NCBI RefSeq assembly: GCF_027409185.1
Contig: NC_084462.1
Location: 154,057,490 to 154,121,489, forward strand
Source: Cynocephalus volans
Lineage: Eukaryota > Chordata > Mammalia > Dermoptera > Cynocephalidae
Length of the DNA stretch: 64,000 nucleotides
Direction: 5' to 3'
The notes under the pieces are model-generated. The model searched no databases. It saw only the letters and a list, made by a program, of their open reading frames with translations, and was not told the origin of the DNA. Positions 57,731 to 64,000 of this stretch are shown piece after piece; the stretch's first letter is position 1, and every line of letters starts with the position of its first letter. The translations under genes and the position numbers were made by a program.

Positions 57731-58228
57731 CTGTATCTCCTTTCTTCTGAGAGGGAAAGACTTAAAGTTCTCATTAGACAGATCTGTTCTTCACCCTAAA
57801 ATGTGCTTTGTTCTTAGTGGTGGGGCAGCTGTGCTGTGGAAGCGGGAACGGGGTCAGTAAGGCGGGTGCACACCTGGGCTGTTCTCAGTGGCTGTGTGTC
57901 GTTTCATCTCAGGCACATTCTGTTCATCTCAAGAGAAGGAGTTGTACTAGGTGATCTAGAAACAAATCACTCTAGTTAACTTTCTTTGATTCTGTGAATG
58001 GACCACCCAGTTCTTTGTTTTAGTTTTCCTGAGCATTTTGTAGGAAAACTAAGATTCAAATTATGTGGGATCTTGTTCAGCTCCATTGCTGAGAAGGAAT
58101 GTGAAGTGGGCCAAAGAGGAGAGACGGCCTTCAGGGGTGGGAGAGGGCAGAATCCCCTGAATCATCTTTGTGGATGTCTTGCTATGGTGCCAGCGCTCTC
58201 CCCGCCCTTCTGCTGTCTCCCTCTGCAG

Positions 58229-58331
58229 TCTAGCCCATGAGCTGCGTGTGAGCTGCATGCAGAGGAAGAAGGTCCACATTCAAAGCTCAGATCCTTCCGC
58301 TTTGGCAAGCGACCGATTTAACCTCATACTG
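58229..58331 (+). CDS. DCAF4: DCAF4 coding exon 6
   Basis: A 103-base exon after acceptor ctccctctgcag, ending ATACTG before GTGAGT. It completes an Arg codon and encodes [20 protein letters not shown] then [14 protein letters not shown]. It matches human LAHELRLSCMERKKVQI and [11 protein letters not shown]. It leads into the first WD-type strands of the propeller in exon 7. The end is phase 0. Confidence 0.96.
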
Positions 58332-60247
58332 GTGAGTGGACAGGAGAAGTCTGGATGCTGGGGTATGGCTGCCATCCACCCAAACACTTTGTGGTTTAGC
58401 ATTGGTGGTTGTCAGGCCTGGCTATGTAGAAGCCAATTGCTCTGAAAGCAGGTAGCGGCGTCTTGGTTTTACAATTTTAATCTACCTACTGGCTCCCCAT
58501 TGGTAGATGGAGAGCTGGCAGGTTAGGCTATGTTGTGACCATTGTCACCCCCACTTCTGCCCTGTCATTTGATGTTGGAGCCTAGGCTTAGCCACACCTT
58601 GACTAAGAACCATCACAAAATAAGATTCTCCTTGCCTGTGTTGTGTATGCAATTGAAATGGTTCATGGGACCAGGGGCCACTTCTAACCCTTCCTAAACA
58701 GGGGCAGGATTTGGTAGCAGCAGGGTATGACTCCCTTGCTTGCTGTCTCTATTTTCAGTGGCAGGGCCTGCAAGCCTGTGTCCCTGGGCCTGTACATCAG
58801 CACACCTCCATCACCATTTGTAGGGTGTGCAAAGTCATCTCTGCCTTTGGTTAGACCCAAGCTGGAAACCAGGCCAACGCTTTGAGCCCAGGGGCCAGGG
58901 AGACGCTGGCAGAGAGCTGAGGGTGTGCTGCAAATGAAAGAAGCCTCACCTCTCCACAGGCCACAGGACAGCATGGCCTGCCTGGCAAGCCCCACCCTTC
59001 CTGGAGGCCAAGGGCAAGTCTAGGAGAGTGAGAGGAGGATGCAGAAACAGAGAGCTTGGGCTCAGTGATCTGCTGGCAGTACTGGGCACTGAAGCTACAC
59101 ATTGACCTTTGAGGTTGATGCCAAGTCCTCTGGCCCCAGGAGGCCTCAGCAGCAGAGCCCTTCCACGTAAGGGGTATTGGGGAACATGGCCCAGATTCTC
59201 CTTTGGCTTTACTCTCCGTGTGCGTTTGGGGATGCAGTTTAACCTGAATCAGTAGAATATTTTCTTGCCGTGGTTTCCCTCGGGCACCCTTTCCCTAGGG
59301 TAAACCAAGTGGGGACTGTGGAGATCACTAATGTGTGGAGTCTGGTATTGCACATGCTGCTTAGTTATAAACCTGAACACGCTGATCCTCACGCTTCATC
59401 TCACCTTACATTAGCTGTGTGGGCAGCCCTTGTAGATCTTCCCCTTCACCCAAAATTACAGGCGACTCTCGCTGGCTGGTGTGGCCAGAGGGCTGGGAAA
59501 GGCAGTTTGCAACCCAGAGAATAATTTTTCAGATCTGATTCTAGTCACTGGTAATGATTCTTCCAGGAACATAACTGTTCTTCCTGAGTAAATTTGCAAA
59601 GTCAATGCAGTTTCACCAGCATCCAAACCCATGTGTATGTGTGTATACTTATTAATAGATACAAAACACATAAATGTAGAGTTTATACAGTTTTTGCTTT
59701 GAAATAATTATTAACCACATTATATTTTTAAATGAGAACCAAAAATCTTGAAAATAGCTCACATCCTAATGCAGTCTTTTTTATTGTACATTTTATTCAT
59801 TGCAATGTTGTTTTTTCCTGGTATAGGAATACAATTTTGTATTCTCCTTTACTTCTTAACAATTATAAATTATAGCTAACATTTTCCATGTTGCTGCATG
59901 ACTTTCATGATGGCCACTTGATACATTCTCCGGGAAGATGTTGGGACTCTTCCAAACCCACTTCTGAGTGGGGTTACTGTGCGAGCCTCGTTCTTCTTGG
60001 CCACACCCCCTCCCTGCTGTCCTCATGTCTGCTCCTGGATTGTTGGACCAGACACCTGTTAGCTTTGACCAGACATGGCTATGCTGAGTAAAGCAAAGTT
60101 AGGTCATCTCCGTGCCCCCTCATGGAGAGGAGCTCTTATCTGTGAAAATGCACAGAACATAGGGTCCAGGAGAGACAGGCAGGTGGTCCCAGGCAGCCCA
60201 CCTGGCTCGGCCTGGGAGGTCACCTACAGCCCACTTCCCTCTTGCAG
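58332..60247 (+). other. DCAF4: DCAF4 intron 6
   Basis: A 1.9-kb intron with consensus ends. No repeat family is confidently assigned and no exon is seen. Open frames of up to 103 codons on the minus strand (58,684-58,995) and others are not supported. Confidence 0.7.
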
Positions 60248-60391
60248 GCAGACACCAACAGCAGCCGGCTCTTCACAGTGAATGATGTGAAAGTCGGAGG
60301 CTCCAAGTACGGCATCATCAGCCTGCGTGGTTTGAAGACCCCTACGCTCAGCGTGCGAATGTATGAAAACCTTTACTTCACCAACCGGAAG
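60248..60391 (+). CDS. DCAF4: DCAF4 coding exon 7
   Basis: A 144-base, phase 0-0 exon after acceptor tccctcttgcag, ending CGGAAG before GTGTGT. It encodes ADTNSSRLFTVNDVKVGGSK then YGIISLRGLKTPTLSVRMYE and NLYFTNRK. It is near identical to human DCAF4 in the LFTVNDVKVGGSKYGII core. The donor GTGTGT is weaker than consensus. Being a multiple of three, its skipping would keep the frame. Confidence 0.96.
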
Positions 60392-61324
60392 GTGTGTGGC
60401 CCACTCGGTAGCCTCGTAGCCCACTGCCTAGCCTGCTTTGCTTTTGGATCCGGGGGCACTGCCACAGTTGGCCAAATTCAGAGTAGAGGAGAGATCTTTA
60501 TCAAGGAGGCAGAGCACGGTTACCTCATTTTCCCAAAGGACAAGTGGATTTTCAGTTCCTGAGAACCCATAAGGGAAGGAAAAGGTCCCAGGAGTTTCTT
60601 GTGTTGGAAGAAAAAATGCTTTTAGGTGGTTGGGTAGGCTTGAGGCAGTGCTTCTTTAACTGGTCATGAGGACCTTTCCTCCAGGAGGCTCAGGTGTTGA
60701 TCTGAAGTGACCCACACCAAGGCACAGAGTTCCTGGGATGTGGGCACCAGTGGGTGTGGCCTGGATGGGAGGGATCCTCCCCTGTGCATCAGAACAGTGC
60801 ATCCATCAGCCAGTCCGTGGCCAACACTGAGGTTTAAGTAAATGTAAAGAGCTCGCCATCTTTGAGGTGGCCTTAAATTACAGTGGGGTAATGGCTGCAT
60901 CTGTAAGAAGCTGTGATTTTCTTTTCAGCTGGGACATGAGCCACAAGATGGATACAGGTTAAAAATGGTCCGTGAGTGAAGTATACAATACACCTTCAGA
61001 GTTAGTTTTGTCCCCTACTATTGTGGAGAATTCTGCCCCAGCCCAGTTGGTATGCCAGATGGCTCACTGTGGGACCTGTGCTGATGCTGAAGGACTGAGA
61101 CCTGGGGGTTGCTCCCTCTGTCCCACTCAAGGCCCCACATTGCAGGGCAAGGAGATCCCCTGTCCTCAGAATGCTTGCTCCAGCCCATTTTAAGAGGTCA
61201 CAACCTAAAGAAGTCACATGTCTGCATCCCCATTAGTTATTCCAGAAGAAAGCATTCTACTATTTTTCTCCATTTGTTGACAGTCCAGCCAATCTGTCCA
61301 TCTTGCTATGTGCTTCCTCACCAG
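60392..61324 (+). other. DCAF4: DCAF4 intron 7
   Basis: A 933-base intron ending tgcttcctcaccag. No repeat or further exon is recognised. Confidence 0.75.
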
Positions 61325-61374
61325 GTGAATTCTGTGTGCTGGGCCTCGCTGAATCACTTGGACTCCCACATTCT
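61325..61374 (+). CDS. DCAF4: DCAF4 coding exon 8
   Basis: A 50-base exon encoding VNSVCWASLNHLDSHI plus CT, the first two bases of a Leu codon. It matches human VNSVCWASLNHLDSHIL, the first clear WD-repeat strand containing the CWASLN motif. It ends directly at ATATCCTTT, a U12-type AT donor. No usable GT donor is near: reading through gives residues not found in the family. The next exon is not in the window. Confidence 0.94.
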
Positions 61375-61589
61375 ATATCCTTTGGCAGTTGAAGAGGTTT
61401 GGTGGGCAGGCCATGCCCTGATGTGGATCTGGGCATCTGTGGACTTTGCAAAATAGCATCTTAGTGGCCAGAGGGCTGGGCCATTCCGCACTTATGTCTC
61501 ATCACCCTGCAGTAAAAAGTAGTGCACCTGAGTAGAAAACAAGGATTCTCGTGGAGCATGGGAATAGTCAGGGTCCCATGGTGGCTGTT

Positions 61590-61720
61590 TCTCAGGATGA
61601 AATAGCTGTCACTATGTGCCAGATACTGTTCTGGAACTTCACATGTAAGCGGTGGAGACAGGATCAGAACCTAGGGAGTCTGGCTTCAGAACCTGCACAG
61701 TACCACTGTGGCATGCAGCA
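61590..61720 (+). repeat. MIR SINE fragment
   Basis: Sense MIR: cactatgtgccagatactg, ttctggaacttcacatg, then ggatcagaacctagggag. Confidence 0.7.
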
Positions 61721-62249
61721 TTGGGCTCTGGGGTCACTAGACAGACTTGGTGGGTCTGTCTGGGTCTCTGGGGTCACTACATGCCAGAGTGTCAGTGCTT
61801 TAGCAGAGAAAGCAGAACGGAACAGTATAGCCTTGGGGAAGAACCCCAAATCTTCCCAAGGCAAAGGAAGAAAGCAGCGGTCAGTGACGGCAGGGGTCGG
61901 GGGAGGGAGGTGTCTCCCAGGAAAGGCTGAGGGCAGAGCCAGGGAAGGGATTCCTCTGGCCTTGGCCACAGGTCTGTGGGCTCCAGGCATAGGGTCTCTG
62001 CAGGGCTGGCCTTCTTTAGAGCACTCTCACTTTAGTTTCTGCTTCTTAGAGAATGGTCAGGGCTTTTTTGCTAGGACCACAGTAGTGCAGTGTCATGGTG
62101 CCTGGGCCCTTTCTCTGGGACCCTTAGGTGCTCTTAATGCTGCACAAGACTTGTTTGGCCTAGAGCTAAAGCCACATGTTAATAACTCTTGTACTTGGTT
62201 CATTCCCACAATAAATGAGTTCTTGAAGCTGTGTGACTGCTCTTTGCAC

Positions 62250-62350
62250 TAAACACCTACTTCATGAGCTGTCATGAGATTAACACTAGTTAACTTCTGT
62301 GAATGTGCTTGGCACAGTTTCTGGCACATCATTGGTCCTCAGCAAAATGA
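62250..62350 (-). repeat. MIR SINE remnant
   Basis: Reverse MIR 3' part: tcatgagattaacactagtt, gtgcttggcacagtttctgg, cattggtcctcagc. Confidence 0.55.
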
Positions 62351-62682
62351 CAGCTGAATTGGAGCCTTTCAATTACTTTCACAGCACTCCATTTCAAAGG
62401 GTTTTAAAGCCTCAAGTACATTACCTATCTGATTATAAATTTTATGTAAGGCACAAAATTGTTTGTTCTCTATACTGAAAATTTTACATGACTTTCATTT
62501 GATGGGGTTCTGTGGGGTAATGGGACTGTCTGTTTCTATGATGATCTAACTAGATGAGAGAAGAGGCCAAGCTTTACAGAGAAAGAAAACAAGAACCTTG
62601 CTCTCATTTCCGATCTTAAAACAGTATGGATTTTTTTCATGTTTCTGTCTTTGGGCTAAGGAGAGTGATAAAAATCCATATA

Positions 62683-63015
62683 CAGTCAGCACTCCATATA
62701 CATGGGTTCCTCATCTGTGGATTCAACCAACCATGGATCAGAAATATTCAGGGAAAAATAATTGTGTATGTACTGTACACATACAGTTTTTTTTCTTGTT
62801 TTTCCGTAAACAATATAGTACAATAACTATTTACATAGTATTTACATTGTATTAGGTATTGTAGGTAATCTAGAGATGATTTAAAGTATACAGGAGGATA
62901 TATGTAGCTAATGTAAATACTATGCCACTTTATATAAGGGACTTGAGCACCTATGGATTTCGGAACCTGAGGAAGGTCCTGAAACCAATCTCCCAGGGAT
63001 ACCTAGGGACAACTG
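62683..63015. mobile_element. MER2/Tigger-type DNA transposon, complete
   Basis: A 333-base non-autonomous element. The left end cagtcagcactccatatac and right end ggatacctagggacaactg are terminal inverted repeats. TA lies directly outside (62,681 and 63,016). The interior attaggtattgtaggtaatc and ccactttatataagggac matches the split copy at 39,684. No transposase. Confidence 0.88.
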
Positions 63016-63637
63016 TAATTGACTATAATAGAGTATGGTCTATTGTGGCTTTAACAGTGGCGCCCTCTGGTGGTCATTTCAGGCTTTTATGCTGAAGATT
63101 TTTTTTTGCTTCTACTGAAGTTCATGGAACTTTATCCCTTTACAAAAATGGCACCTTGTTCAGACCTGCAGTCCACATTTTTCCTCCTGTGTGACTGCTG
63201 TGATGGGAAATTTGAATTCTTTCTACACTTACCGGGCTTTTAGTTAACCCATGGCCCATTAAAGAATTAAATCTGTGATACTGGCCCCATAAATACTGTA
63301 CAAAGTTTGATTGTAACCTGGGTTTTAGCTGCAGTAACTAAAAGTGCATGTGGGTAAGGCCTTTCTCCCACATCTTTGCCCTCCAAGCCCAAAAGCAAAA
63401 GAGGTTTATTTAGAAAGGAATTTAGCCACCCAGCTACAGTATTCTCATTTATAGCTTAGTAGCCTCTGTGTACTGGAGATATTTAACATGGAGCTTACCA
63501 CCCAAGGCAATATGTCACAGACACATTACAAATTCATATGGTCAAGAATGTTGCTTGGTTGCTTTGAAAATTTTTCGAATGTCTGTTGATCGTATACAAA
63601 CCTGTACAAGATGCTAGAGACAGGCAGTTCAACAGGT

Positions 63638-64000
63638 GTATTAGTTTCTGTTGCTTACAACAAACACCTGAAACTGGGTAATTTTTAAAGAAATATTTAT
63701 TGCTTACATTCTTGAAGGCTAGGAAGTCCAAAGTCCAGGGAACACATCCACTGAGGGCCTCTTTGGTAGGTGGTGACTCTTCACAGTAACACAGGGTGTC
63801 ACATGGCAAAATGACTGAGCAAGAGAGAGCAAAGCTTCTTAGTTGCTCTCCTTTTAAAGCCATCAGACCACGCCCTTTACAACATGAATGGATTGATTCA
63901 TTCACTAGGACATAGTCCTCACAATGTAATCACCTCCTTAAGGCTCCACCTTTCAGTTACCTTAATAGGATTACTGTCCTCTTAATAGTTACAGTGGGGA
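63638..64000 (-). mobile_element. MaLR-type LTR (THE1/MST-like), partial
   Basis: Starts gtgtattagtttctgttgc and runs acctgaaactgggtaattttt, gtgtcacatggcaaaatgac, taatcacctccttaaggctcc. This is the reverse-complement layout of THE1/MST LTRs. It continues past the right edge. Confidence 0.82.

Larger units (their letters stand above)
61375..64000 (+). other. DCAF4: DCAF4 intron 8 (U12-type AT donor), partial
   Basis: The intron opens ATATCCTTTGG at 61,375, a full match to the U12 5' splice-site consensus. Over 2.6 kb to the right edge I found no exon continuing the expected Leu-Cys-Leu-Met-Gly sequence and no convincing TTCCTTAAC branch site followed by an AC acceptor, so the intron extends past the window. 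It holds MIR, MER2 and MaLR copies. The 233-codon frame at 61,551 is intronic noise. Confidence 0.85.

Noticed and set aside
61551-62252. 233-codon open frame as an extra gene or DCAF4 exon
   Set aside because: It lies within DCAF4 intron 8, overlaps a MIR copy and does not resemble the next DCAF4 segment.
63925-63965. ctccttaag then ctccac as a U12 branch site and AC acceptor for intron 8
   Set aside because: It is part of the common MaLR LTR sequence, and the following bases, joined to CT, reach a stop after a few codons and do not encode the expected DCAF4 residues.

Overview
This is mammalian nuclear DNA, most likely from a colugo (Dermoptera, e.g. Galeopterus). It carries about ten short SINEs derived from tRNA-Ile, including monomers and a head-to-tail dimer, as known from the flying lemur CYN/t-SINE family. 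I see no 7SL-derived Alu or B1, so a primate or rodent source is unlikely. The species call is inference. The mammalian call is secure from the two genes, the ancient MIR/L2 repeats and the L1 elements.

Layout. 1-5,871 is the 5' end of DPF3 (BAF45C) on the minus strand. Its first coding exon (5,600-5,631) lies at the edge of a large CpG island, and the window to its left is intron 1. 5,872-43,130 is a gene-poor spacer of about 37 kb. It holds MIR and L2 fragments, old L1 copies, two solo class I LTRs, MaLR LTRs, a split MER2 DNA transposon, a mariner-type MITE, tRNA-Ile SINEs and an RPL23 processed pseudogene at 33,727-34,220. Between 18,440 and 31,540 one old antisense L1 has been split by at least six later insertions. 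One is a 1.44-kb L1-promoter/VNTR/poly-A composite; another is a nearly full-span L1 that has lost about 2.8 kb internally.

43,130-64,000 is the 5' half of DCAF4 (WDR21) on the plus strand. It has a CpG-island promoter and a non-coding first exon (donor at 43,535), then seven coding exons from 52,943 to 61,374 encoding about 239 N-terminal residues. The rest of the gene lies beyond the right edge. DPF3 and DCAF4 are divergent neighbours, as on human 14q24.2. Their products act in different complexes (BAF chromatin remodelling; CUL4-DDB1 ubiquitin ligase), and nothing here suggests a joint pathway.

The most notable points are splicing features of DCAF4: a perfect U12-type AT donor after exon 8 and a GC donor after exon 2, both fixed by reading frame and homology. 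Next is the composite retroposon at 20,155-21,594. I found no new gene system; most long open frames are artefacts of CpG islands, microsatellites or L1 sequence.
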